A stretch of DNA of 64,000 nt from NCBI GenBank assembly GCA_963931055.1, contig OZ006987.1, forward strand, positions 868,001 through 932,000, given 5' to 3'. Shown here piece by piece: positions 18,119 through 26,206 of the stretch; the first letter of the stretch is position 1; every line of letters begins with the position of its first letter. The notes under the pieces were generated by a model. That model was not told the origin of the DNA. It was given only the letters and a program-made list of their open reading frames with translations, and did no database searches. The translations under genes were made by a program, and so were the position numbers. The DNA comes from Coprenecus sp949297365 (GTDB taxonomy: Bacteria > Bacteroidota > Bacteroidia > Bacteroidales > UBA932).

Positions 18119-19384
18119 ATGAAATCAGTATTGCATATTTTCACGACATTCCTCCTACTTGCCACAGTTCAAGGATATCTTGCTGCGCAGCAGGTGAGGA
18201 CGGGCATAGACGTGCTGGAAGAGAACGGTTTCGAGCAGGTAAGGGGAAAGCGGATAGGACTCGTGACCAATCCGACCGGAGTGGACCGGTATCTCAACTC
18301 CACGATAGACGTGCTGTTTAACGCCCCTGACGTGGAGCTGGTGGCTCTTTTCGGGCCGGAGCACGGGGTCAGAGGCAATGCCCATGCGGGCGAGCATGTC
18401 GATGAAGCGGCTGTGGACCAACGGACCGGAGTGCCCATCTTCTCGCTCTACGGCCGCACCCGGATGCCGTCATCCGACCAGCTGGAGGACCTGGACGCAA
18501 TAGTCTACGACATCCAGGACATAGGCTGCCGCTCCTACACCTACATCAGCACCATGGGCAACGTGATGAAGGTAGCGGCGATGGAGGACGTGGAGATGAT
18601 CATCCTGGACCGTCCCAATCCCCTTGGAGGACTCAGGGTAGAGGGGCCGGGCGTGGAAGATTCCCTGATATCTTTTGTAGGACAATACAATATCCCCTAT
18701 GTCTACGGTCTCACCTGCGGGGAACTGGCCATGCTGCTCAACGAGGAGGGGATGCTGAAAGTTCCCGGCTGCCGGGGTCAGGACAGTACCGTCAAGTGCA
18801 GGCTTACGGTAGTGAGGATGAAAGGCTGGACCCGGGACATGAGCTGGGACGACACGGGGCTGATGTGGGTGCCTACCTCGCCCCATATACCGACGCCCGA
18901 GGCTGCGTATCTATACCCTGCCACCGGCATACTGGGCGAGCTGGGATGCCTCTCCACCGGCATCGGTTACACCCTGCCCTTCGGCATGATAGCCTGCGAG
19001 GGCATGGATGCCGACCTGCTGGCCTCCAGAATGAATGCCCTCTATCTGCCCGGACTGCTCTTCAGACCCATCTATGCCACTCCGTTCTACGGTTCGCTCA
19101 AGGGCCGCAATATCGGAGGCGTGCAGATATACATCACCGACTTCGGGACCGCCAGGCTGTCCGAGATACAGTTCTACGCCATGGAAGTCATAGCCGGCAT
19201 CAAGCCGGACTTCAAGCCGTTCGATGTCCCTGCATCGAGGCTGGAGATGTTCGACAAGGTCACCGGCTCGAAGAGCATACGTCATGAGTTCGGGAAGCGG
19301 CTCAGGTACGAGGACATCTTCAGTCTGTGGAATGATTTTTCAGTAAAATTTCAGAAAATGTCCGAAAAATATCACCTCTACTGA
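18119..19384 (+). CDS. namZ: NamZ-type exo-beta-N-acetylmuramidase (DUF1343)
   Basis: 421 aa from ATG 18119 (ATG 18113 two codons earlier is possible). Signal peptide FTTFLLLATVQGYLAAQQ. The mature protein matches DUF1343 throughout: GIDVLEENGFEQVRGKRIGL, VELVALFGPEHGVRGNAHAG, DAIVYDIQDIGCRSYTYIST, ILDRPNPLGG, WVPTSPHIPTPEAA and the C-terminal DIFSLWNDF. Family members such as NamZ of Bacillus and Tannerella release terminal MurNAc from peptidoglycan fragments. Periplasmic by its signal. Likely co-transcribed with the antiporter and functionally linked to the AmpG-like permease nearby. Confidence 0.85.
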   Translation: MKSVLHIFTTFLLLATVQGYLAAQQVRTGIDVLEENGFEQVRGKRIGLVTNPTGVDRYLNSTIDVLFNAPDVELVALFGPEHGVRGNAHAGEHVDEAAVDQRTGVPIFSLYGRTRMPSSDQLEDLDAIVYDIQDIGCRSYTYISTMGNVMKVAAMEDVEMIILDRPNPLGGLRVEGPGVEDSLISFVGQYNIPYVYGLTCGELAMLLNEEGMLKVPGCRGQDSTVKCRLTVVRMKGWTRDMSWDDTGLMWVPTSPHIPTPEAAYLYPATGILGELGCLSTGIGYTLPFGMIACEGMDADLLASRMNALYLPGLLFRPIYATPFYGSLKGRNIGGVQIYITDFGTARLSEIQFYAMEVIAGIKPDFKPFDVPASRLEMFDKVTGSKSIRHEFGKRLRYEDIFSLWNDFSVKFQKMSEKYHLY

Positions 19385-19403
19385 CCCAACCTCTTGCCCG
19401 GAC

Positions 19404-19440
19404 GAGAGTGTACGGTATTTGTGAGAAATGGTACACTCTC
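19404..19440. repeat. Hairpin 1 of a pair (arms GAGAGTGTAC/GTACACTCTC)
   Basis: Perfect 10-bp inverted repeat with a 17-nt loop, followed by GCAGTGGG. It lies 19 bp after the namZ stop. No T-tail follows on the plus strand, so it is not a classical terminator. Confidence 0.9.
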
Positions 19441-19508
19441 GCAGTGGGGATAATTTGCAAAAGGGCCTACACGGGCTTCTCATAAGGAGTCTCTGAAAAA
19501 TAACGAAG

Positions 19509-19546
19509 GAGAGTGTACTGATTTCGCATGGAAACGGTACACTCTC
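19509..19546. repeat. Hairpin 2 of the pair, same arms, different loop
   Basis: Identical 10-bp arms and the same GCAGTGGG after the right arm, but an 18-nt loop of unrelated sequence, 105 bp downstream of hairpin 1. It lies just past the stop of the convergent amylase gene (19571). Confidence 0.9.
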
Positions 19547-19570
19547 GCAGTGGGTAAACAGTCGGCATCC

Positions 19571-21517
19571 CTAGAACTGGAGGACGAGGGAGGTCATGCC
19601 GGGAACGGTAAGCGGTTCCGTGCCGCGGCTGACTGTCGCTCCGGTGAGGATGTCGCAGCCGGTGAATCCGTATTTTCCGAGCGCAGCGGAGGCCGCGTCG
19701 AATATCTCGGCGTAGTGGGCCCAGTCGAGGGAGACGGACTCTGTGCCATTGTTGATCACCACCATCACGAAGTCCTTGAAGTCAGGGGTATAACGGAAGT
19801 ACACGTAGGTATTGACCAGGTCGCCGAAAGGCATGAAGTGCATCAGCCTGCCCTTGGTCACGGCCTCGGAGCTCTTCCTCCACTGCATCAGGGTGCGGGT
19901 GTGGTCGAACATCTCGTTCTGCATAGGCGTACGTCCGACAGAAGTGAAGGCATTGACCTTGTCGCCGGGCCAGCCGCCGGGGAAGTCGGTCCTCCACCAG
20001 GCATCGCCCTTGCCTATCATCTCCTCGGGTCCGTGCATCAGGATCTCGTCACCGTAATACCACTGGGGCACGCCGCGCATGGTCAGCAGCAGAGTGGTCG
20101 CATTCTTCATACGCGCCAGTACGGTCTCGTCGGGATCCTTGTAGGTGCCGAAACGGATGGCCGGACGCTCCATGTCGTGATTGGTGATGAAGGTCAGCAG
20201 GTTGTAGGGGTTGTAATAGGCGAAGTCGAGGGACACGGAGCCGTAGACGCGCTTGATGCCGTCGTCGTAGCCCAGGTTCTCATTCTGTACGAATGCCTCG
20301 GATATAGCGTCGGTCAGGGCGAAGTCCATCACCATGGGCAGGTGCGAGGTATAGCCGTCGGCATTGGTCTTGAAGCCGCCGTCTGCTGTCCTGCAGCCCT
20401 CCCAGTAGGCTATCTGCTGGGTATTGTGGAACCAGCACTCGCCCACGAGTGTAAAATTGGGGAACTCCTTCAGGATACCGGCAGTCCAGGCCGAGATGTC
20501 CTGCTTGCGGGTGTAGGGATAGGTGTCCACGCGGATACCGTCCAGATCGGCGTACTCGATCCACCACACTGCCAGCTGGATGTAGTACTGGAGGCAATAG
20601 GGATTGCTCAGGTTCATGTCGGGCATCGAGGTGTCAAACCAGCCGGTCACGCAGGCGTCGATGTCGGTCTGGGCGGCGTGGGGATCGGAGTGTCCGGACA
20701 TGGCGTAGTTGGAGCGGGTAAATGTCGGATGCTGGTGGATCCAGTCCTGGAAAGGCAGGTCGTTGAACCACCAGTGAGCGGTACCGCTGTGGTTGGGTAC
20801 GATGTCCTGAATAAACTTGATGCCCTTCTCATGAGCGGCGGCCACCAGCGAGCGGTACAGTTCGTTGGAGCCGTAGCGGGGGTCGATCTGATAGTAGTCC
20901 GCGCAGGCATAGCCGTGGTAGGAATAGGCAGGCTCGTTGTCGAGGGTGATGGGCGTAGGCCATATGGCGGTGATGCCGAGGTCGGCCAGATAGTCCAGAT
21001 GATCCATGATGCCCTGGAGGTCACCGCCGTGACGTCCGCCTGGGAGCTTGCGGTTGCCCTTCTCGGCGGTCAGGGGCGAGGAGTCGTTCTTCCTGTCCCC
21101 GTTGGCGAAACGGTCCGGCATCAGCAGGTACACCACGTCGGAGGAGCCGAAGCCCACCCTCTCGCGGGAGCCCTCGCGCCTCCTGTCGATGCGGTAGGCA
21201 AATGTCTCAGTATTCCCGTCGGGATAGTTGATCGTAAAATCATATTCGCCCGGAGCCAGGTTCTCCGCTATCTCCAGATCCACGAAGAGGTAGTTGGGGC
21301 TCTCGGCATTATGCACGGCCTTGACCGTAATCCCGTCCGATGCCACGGTTACATCCGCGCCCGAAAGTCCGGGAGCGTGCAGCATCAGGGTCAGCGGAGT
21401 CTCCATTCCGGTCCACCAGCAGGGCGGCTCCACGCGCAGTCCGTCCTGCGCACCGGCGGCAGAGGCCATCGAGGTAAGTCCCACCGCCGCCATCAAAGTT
21501 CTCAATACATTTTTCAT
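19571..21517 (-). CDS. susA: SusA-type periplasmic neopullulanase/cyclomaltodextrinase (GH13)
   Basis: 648 aa from ATG 21517 (chosen because the signal peptide NVLRTLMAAVGLTSMASAAG starts there and it leaves 4 nt after the upstream gene). Residues ~30-125 are the N-terminal beta domain of neopullulanases. The GH13 barrel follows: YLLMPDRFANGD, QDIVPNHSG, nucleophile Asp in GIRVDTYPY, acid/base Glu in VGECWF, transition-state Asp in ITNHDMERP; a C-terminal beta domain ends the protein. Signal without lipobox points to the periplasm, where it would cut maltodextrins brought in by SusCD. Last gene of the minus-strand operon. Confidence 0.85.
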   Translation of the reverse strand: MKNVLRTLMAAVGLTSMASAAGAQDGLRVEPPCWWTGMETPLTLMLHAPGLSGADVTVASDGITVKAVHNAESPNYLFVDLEIAENLAPGEYDFTINYPDGNTETFAYRIDRRREGSRERVGFGSSDVVYLLMPDRFANGDRKNDSSPLTAEKGNRKLPGGRHGGDLQGIMDHLDYLADLGITAIWPTPITLDNEPAYSYHGYACADYYQIDPRYGSNELYRSLVAAAHEKGIKFIQDIVPNHSGTAHWWFNDLPFQDWIHQHPTFTRSNYAMSGHSDPHAAQTDIDACVTGWFDTSMPDMNLSNPYCLQYYIQLAVWWIEYADLDGIRVDTYPYTRKQDISAWTAGILKEFPNFTLVGECWFHNTQQIAYWEGCRTADGGFKTNADGYTSHLPMVMDFALTDAISEAFVQNENLGYDDGIKRVYGSVSLDFAYYNPYNLLTFITNHDMERPAIRFGTYKDPDETVLARMKNATTLLLTMRGVPQWYYGDEILMHGPEEMIGKGDAWWRTDFPGGWPGDKVNAFTSVGRTPMQNEMFDHTRTLMQWRKSSEAVTKGRLMHFMPFGDLVNTYVYFRYTPDFKDFVMVVINNGTESVSLDWAHYAEIFDAASAALGKYGFTGCDILTGATVSRGTEPLTVPGMTSLVLQF

Positions 21518-21521
21518 AATC

Positions 21522-22841
21522 CTAGAAGACAAATTCATAACCGTGAGCGGGAAGAGTGTAACTCTCTCCGGCGATACCGCCTTCGGAAACAGTTACCGTA
21601 ACTTCCTCCGCAGAGAAATTGAATACTGCCGCAAAGCCGTCACTGCCGTCGGCGAGGCGACGCTCAAAGGAGAATACCTTTTCCGGCTGATCATTGGCCA
21701 GTATGACCATCGGGGCACCCTCACGGGGAGCATACATCGACGGATGAGCGTCACGCATGGCTATAAGCTCCTTGTAGAACTGCGTATAGCCCCCGCGGTC
21801 CTCCCAGACGATGGGGTCGCGCATAAAGAACTCCAGCGAGTTGTCGTTGCCCACCTCCTGACCGCTGTAGATCAGAGGCATACCCGGTTCAGCGAAAGTA
21901 AGGGCAGCGAACTGTCGGGCAGCGTCCCCCATCCGCTCGAACTCAGTACCGTTCCAGGAGTTCTCGTCATGGTTGGAAGTGAAGTTCATCTCGATGCTCT
22001 CCACGGGCAACCTGCCATCGTGCTCCACACGGTAGGCTGCATACTCGGCGGCTGTGGCCTTGCCCTGGGCGAGCCTGTTCATAAACGCATGATTGGACCA
22101 GCCGTAATAGGCGTCGAAAGCATCGGTCATCAGAGCCGGCTCCTCGGACTCGGCCAGCATGAAGAGGTCGGGACGGATACCGCGCAGCTCTGCCACGGCC
22201 TCATTCCAGAAGTCCACCGGCACCTCATGAGCCACGTCGCAGCGGAAACCGTCCACACCGACCTCAGCCACCCAGTAAGTCATGGCATCGAGCATGGCGG
22301 CCCGCATATCGGCATTGTCGTAATTCAGTTCGGCCACGTCAGTCCAGTCGAAGGGAGCCACGGGCGTACCCGTACTGTCGTCCATCACATACCAGTCCGG
22401 ATGCTCCGCTATCCAGCCGTGGTCACGGGAAGTGTGGTTGGCCACCCAGTCCAGGATGACCTTGAAGCCCAGCTCGTGAGCCTTGTCCACTACAGACCGG
22501 AAATCCTCTATGGTACCGAACTCGGGATTGACAGCCTTGTAATCGCTGATAGAGTAATAACTGCCCAGCTCGCCCTTGCGCTCCAACTCACCTATCGGAT
22601 ATATGGGCATGAACCAGAGTATGTCCACTCCCAGCTCCCTTAGCCTGGGCAGATGCTCCTCCACAGCCTTGAGAGTGCCTTCCTGAGAATACTGGCGTAC
22701 ATTGACCTCATAGATTACGGCATCGGCAGTCCACTCGGGATGGATGACATTGGTTACGGGAGACTTGACTCCCTCATTGCCGGCGCATCCTGCGAGCAGC
22801 AGTGCGAGCGCGGCGACGGCTATTGTCCTTAGAAACTTCAT
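21522..22841 (-). CDS. GH13 alpha-amylase lipoprotein (compact)
   Basis: 439 aa. Lipobox LLLAGC at Cys ~19. GH13 core: IYEVNVRQYSQEGTL, VILDWVANHTSRDHGW, nucleophile Asp in GFRCDVAHEVP, acid/base Glu in MLAESEEP, Asp in TSNHDENSWNG, and a short C-terminal beta domain (KVFSFERRLADGS, ITLPAHGYEFVF-like end). Short for the family and without added binding domains. Lipid-anchored, either periplasmic or at the surface; should hydrolyse alpha-1,4 glucan. 9 bp separate it from the upstream GH13 gene and 4 bp from the downstream one: one operon. Confidence 0.85.
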   Translation of the reverse strand: MKFLRTIAVAALALLLAGCAGNEGVKSPVTNVIHPEWTADAVIYEVNVRQYSQEGTLKAVEEHLPRLRELGVDILWFMPIYPIGELERKGELGSYYSISDYKAVNPEFGTIEDFRSVVDKAHELGFKVILDWVANHTSRDHGWIAEHPDWYVMDDSTGTPVAPFDWTDVAELNYDNADMRAAMLDAMTYWVAEVGVDGFRCDVAHEVPVDFWNEAVAELRGIRPDLFMLAESEEPALMTDAFDAYYGWSNHAFMNRLAQGKATAAEYAAYRVEHDGRLPVESIEMNFTSNHDENSWNGTEFERMGDAARQFAALTFAEPGMPLIYSGQEVGNDNSLEFFMRDPIVWEDRGGYTQFYKELIAMRDAHPSMYAPREGAPMVILANDQPEKVFSFERRLADGSDGFAAVFNFSAEEVTVTVSEGGIAGESYTLPAHGYEFVF

Positions 22842-22850
22842 AACTTGTTA

Positions 22851-24941
22851 TTATTTTGAATTGATTATACTGAATGATACAGGAGCGGTCTCCACAGCCA
22901 CTGAGCCGGAGCCGTCATACTGCAGTCCGAACGGCAGGTCGAATACTTTGCGCACCGGTTCGGAAGACTTGTTCAGGGCCACGAGCACATATTCGCCCAT
23001 ATAGACCCGCATATAGGCCAGGTAATCCTTCTCAGCGGACAGCAGGTACCAGTCGCCGTAAAGCAGCGGCATACTGGAGGAGCGCTCCGCCGTAAGGGCC
23101 CGGACCGTGTCAAATACACCGGCCTCGTGCCTGTTGCGCGGCTCGAACTGAGCCCAGCGGCGGTTGTCCGGATCATTGCCTCCGGGCTGCCCCCATTCGT
23201 CACCGGTATAGATGACAGGTATGCCGGGAAGGGTCATGTTCATGGCGTGCAGCAGGGCCAGCTTGCGGTAGGCCACAGTATCGCTCACGCCTATCTCGCG
23301 CTTCCAGCCGGCGGCCTTGTAGTCCTCGCCGGGAATCAGGTCACCGCCCACTATGGACACGTAACGGGCCCGGTCATGGTTGCCGGAGATGATGCCCATC
23401 AGGTTGTGATAGCCGTAGGTATGCAGGCTGGCGTCTATCGTTCCGGCCAGGTCGGTGAATGAGCCTTCGGGCGTGGATGTAGCCTGGATATAGGTATCGT
23501 AGATATTGAAGTCAAACTGACAGTCCAGCATACCGGTGCGGACATAGGACGAGATGAGCTCAGGCGAGCCGTAGGTCTCCCCTATCTGGAACACGCTGCG
23601 GTCCGGCACCCTCTCCAGCAGCTTGCGGGTCAGTTTGCGCCAGTACACCTCGGGGATGTGCTTCGTGGCATCGTGACGGAATCCGTCCAGCTCGTATTCC
23701 TGCATCCAGAATACGGCCGAGTCGGTCATCGGCTCATTGACATCCTCCCTCTCCAGGTCCAGCGTCGGGATATGTTTGTCAAACCATGTGGTCAGACGGA
23801 ACTCGTCCCAGAGTTCCAGATTGGGCCTGCCGTCCGGGGTGAATTCCGGGGTCTTCCAGTCCGGATGGGCCTGCAGGAGCGGGCTCTCCACGTGCAGGTG
23901 ATTGGCCACATAGTCCAGGATGATGTTCTTGTCATCCCCGTGTACGTCGGATATCAGGCCGCGCAGTTCTTCAGGTGTACCATAGCGCGGGTCCAGCCTG
24001 GTCATATACACCGGCCAGTAACCGTGATAGCCGGTAAAGCGGGTATAGGGATCCTTGTTGAGTCCCCAGACGGTATAGGGGTTCTGTGTTATCGGGGATA
24101 TCCACAGGGTATTCACCCCGAGTGTATCGAAATACCCCTCGCGCAGCTTCGCATCTATGCCGGCCAGGTCGCCGCCGTAATAATCGGCCTCGGGCAGCAC
24201 GTCCGGACGGTTGGCCTTCCAGTCATTGGCGGTGTTGCCGTTGACGAAGCGGTCTACCATTATCTGGTACATAATCCAGGCCTGGCGGTCAGTCCTTTCC
24301 AGTTCCGAAGCCGCAGCCATCACTCTCCCGTAGCGCACGGGCACGAGGATATCGCTTCCGGCCCCTTCGGCATTGTAGGTATAGATACGGATATAGGAGC
24401 GTTCCATATCCTCCGCATTGTCCGGGATATGCACGGTGAACTCACCGTTCTTGCGGTAGGACATGAAGTTGTGGTCCAGAAGGGCGTTCTGCCACAGTAC
24501 CAGATAACCGGCCGGAGAGTTCTCGGCCCTGACGGTAAACTCGCGTCCTCCCATATTGCTGCCGACAGTGGCTATTGACGGCACCGCCGCACCCGCCGGA
24601 GTCTTCCGCTTCAGCACGATCACTCCGCACCCGTCCCCGGAAGTCACCTTGACGGCAGACACACTGCGCGAGTCAGGTCCGGCAATCACCAGCACAGTAT
24701 CCATATCCTCTCTGGAGACCGGGACTATGGTATAATCCTCACTGCTCACAGCATCCACCTTCTCTATCCTGGGGAAATAATCCCTGACTATCAGCAGAGT
24801 GGTGTCCCCTGAAATCAGACAGGGCATGGCCGGAGCCGACTCCTCGTTGAAAAACGGAGCGTCCTCCACACTGTAGGAACATGAGACAGCAGCAGACAAC
24901 ATGACTGCAACTGCTGTAAAATATTTAATCCTAAACTTCAT
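22851..24941 (-). CDS. Large GH13 amylase lipoprotein, likely SusG counterpart
   Basis: 696 aa. Lipobox LSAAVSC at Cys ~21. Residues ~25-205 form two beta-rich segments (CLISGDTTLLIVRDYFPRIE, NMGGREFTVRAENSPAGYLV). The GH13 barrel begins at WIMYQIMVDRFVNGNTANDW; catalytic residues are visible in GFRHDATKHIPE, QIGETYGSPE and ISGNHDRARYV. Its size and lipid anchor resemble SusG, the surface amylase that starts starch degradation, but SusG has its CBM inside the barrel whereas the extra domain here is N-terminal. First gene after the hairpin that follows susE. Confidence 0.8.
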   Translation of the reverse strand: MKFRIKYFTAVAVMLSAAVSCSYSVEDAPFFNEESAPAMPCLISGDTTLLIVRDYFPRIEKVDAVSSEDYTIVPVSREDMDTVLVIAGPDSRSVSAVKVTSGDGCGVIVLKRKTPAGAAVPSIATVGSNMGGREFTVRAENSPAGYLVLWQNALLDHNFMSYRKNGEFTVHIPDNAEDMERSYIRIYTYNAEGAGSDILVPVRYGRVMAAASELERTDRQAWIMYQIMVDRFVNGNTANDWKANRPDVLPEADYYGGDLAGIDAKLREGYFDTLGVNTLWISPITQNPYTVWGLNKDPYTRFTGYHGYWPVYMTRLDPRYGTPEELRGLISDVHGDDKNIILDYVANHLHVESPLLQAHPDWKTPEFTPDGRPNLELWDEFRLTTWFDKHIPTLDLEREDVNEPMTDSAVFWMQEYELDGFRHDATKHIPEVYWRKLTRKLLERVPDRSVFQIGETYGSPELISSYVRTGMLDCQFDFNIYDTYIQATSTPEGSFTDLAGTIDASLHTYGYHNLMGIISGNHDRARYVSIVGGDLIPGEDYKAAGWKREIGVSDTVAYRKLALLHAMNMTLPGIPVIYTGDEWGQPGGNDPDNRRWAQFEPRNRHEAGVFDTVRALTAERSSSMPLLYGDWYLLSAEKDYLAYMRVYMGEYVLVALNKSSEPVRKVFDLPFGLQYDGSGSVAVETAPVSFSIINSK

Positions 24942-24950
24942 GACTGTTGG

Positions 24951-25023
24951 TTTTAAAAAAGAGGATGACCCAAAAGGAAGAATCCAGCGAAACGCAGAAA
25001 TTACCCTTTTGAGTCACCCTCTT
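24951..25023 (-). terminator. Strong hairpin with U-tail between susE and the amylase genes
   Basis: On the minus strand a 19-bp stem (25023-25005 with 24977-24959, two G-U pairs), a ~27-nt loop and a run of six T. It should stop or thin out transcription after SusCDE, giving lower amylase expression by read-through, or separating the units. Confidence 0.85.
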
Positions 25024-25041
25024 CTACATATTCAAGGGATA

Positions 25042-26187
25042 TTATTCCACCGGTGTTCCGTAATCCTCCGCACTGATCTCGGCAACCGGCTCATCCCAGT
25101 TGTTAAGATCCAGATATATACGGTAGTTACCAGGTTCTACGGTCAGATTGGCGCCGCCGGCGACCAGCTCGTCAAAAGAGCCGCCCCAGTCTGTTCCCCA
25201 TGTTCCGTCAAGTCTGAACTTGAACTCCGCTGCGGTCTCTATTTCCACATCCGCATAGAATCTCTGATCCGGAAGCATCTGGGTCATCACGATATCCGCG
25301 CCGTCGGCCCAGTCTGTCATAGAGCCTGATATTCCGACGGAGTTGAAGCTCTTGACTACATTAAGAGTCAGAGTTGACCTGACAAAATGGAAGTTGTAGT
25401 AGCGGTACTCGGAATAGTTGTTGATGTTAGTGCTGCCTCCGTCATCCCACAGAACGATGGACGGAGCCTCGGCCTCTGTCGAAGTCTCACTGCCGACACC
25501 CCAGTTGCCCTCATTCCAGTTCATGCCGCCGGTTATCTTGAATCCGTGGTTCTCACGGTTCTCACCGAAGTCGATGACACCGACATAGTTCTCCTCGTCC
25601 TCGGCATAGCTGTACAGATACCTGAGCACCTCGGTATTGGACCAAGTCCCGTCAGGCCATCCCCAAGGGTCTCCCACCACATACACAGCCGGATAGGTCT
25701 TCTCAGCATTATATGGAGTAACTGTAGTACTCCTTACATTGGAGTACAGGGGATCCACTTCGATGCTCAGACCGTCTCCTCTCATCTGGGCACCGATTCT
25801 GAAATACACAGTGACCGGCTTGTCAGGAGCGCAGGCAAGCGAGACCAGAGCATTGTTGAGAGCATTGTCCTCTACGAATATTGAATCAGCATTGTCAATA
25901 TTGTCCACCGCCTTGGCATTGGCAAAACTCTCGTCAAGAGCGGCATAGAGAGTATAGCGCACGGCCACCGGCATTCCGAAATCCGCGCGTGAAAACCTCA
26001 GCATACCCAGAGTCAAGCTGTCCTCTACGAGTACATAACTTGATTCGGGAGCGGCTATCTCCTCCAGCACCGGAGCGACTGCCTTATCAGGATAGTAGAC
26101 AGTCTTCTCCTTTTCAACGCAGGCCACCGTCAGAAGCACCGACATCATGGCTGCCGAAAATATTGTGAAAATCTTTTTCATATTCAT
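25042..26187 (-). CDS. susE: SusE/SusF-like starch-binding lipoprotein
   Basis: 381 aa. AAAGGA lies 5 nt before the ATG at 26187. Lipobox LLTVAC at Cys ~23. N-terminal SusE domain (APVLEEIAAPESSYVLVEDS, LRFSRADFGMPVAVRYTLYA), then two binding modules: YPAVYVVGDPWGWPDGTW at ~165 and SVGISGSMTDWADGADIVMT at ~285. The Trp-rich openings are typical of SusE/F carbohydrate-binding domains. Surface-exposed lipoprotein that holds starch near SusCD. Only one SusE/F-type gene is present here; B. thetaiotaomicron has two. Confidence 0.82.
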   Translation of the reverse strand: MNMKKIFTIFSAAMMSVLLTVACVEKEKTVYYPDKAVAPVLEEIAAPESSYVLVEDSLTLGMLRFSRADFGMPVAVRYTLYAALDESFANAKAVDNIDNADSIFVEDNALNNALVSLACAPDKPVTVYFRIGAQMRGDGLSIEVDPLYSNVRSTTVTPYNAEKTYPAVYVVGDPWGWPDGTWSNTEVLRYLYSYAEDEENYVGVIDFGENRENHGFKITGGMNWNEGNWGVGSETSTEAEAPSIVLWDDGGSTNINNYSEYRYYNFHFVRSTLTLNVVKSFNSVGISGSMTDWADGADIVMTQMLPDQRFYADVEIETAAEFKFRLDGTWGTDWGGSFDELVAGGANLTVEPGNYRIYLDLNNWDEPVAEISAEDYGTPVE

Positions 26188-26206
26188 TGTCCTTTAATTT
26201 TGACTA

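Noticed and set aside
19404..19546. Ordinary bidirectional terminator
   Set aside because: Kept as a finding rather than called a terminator because loops are long and there is no T-tail on either strand.
19550..21601. Plus-strand open frame of 683 codons
   Set aside because: Antisense of the SusA-type GH13 gene; the minus strand has signal peptide and catalytic residues.
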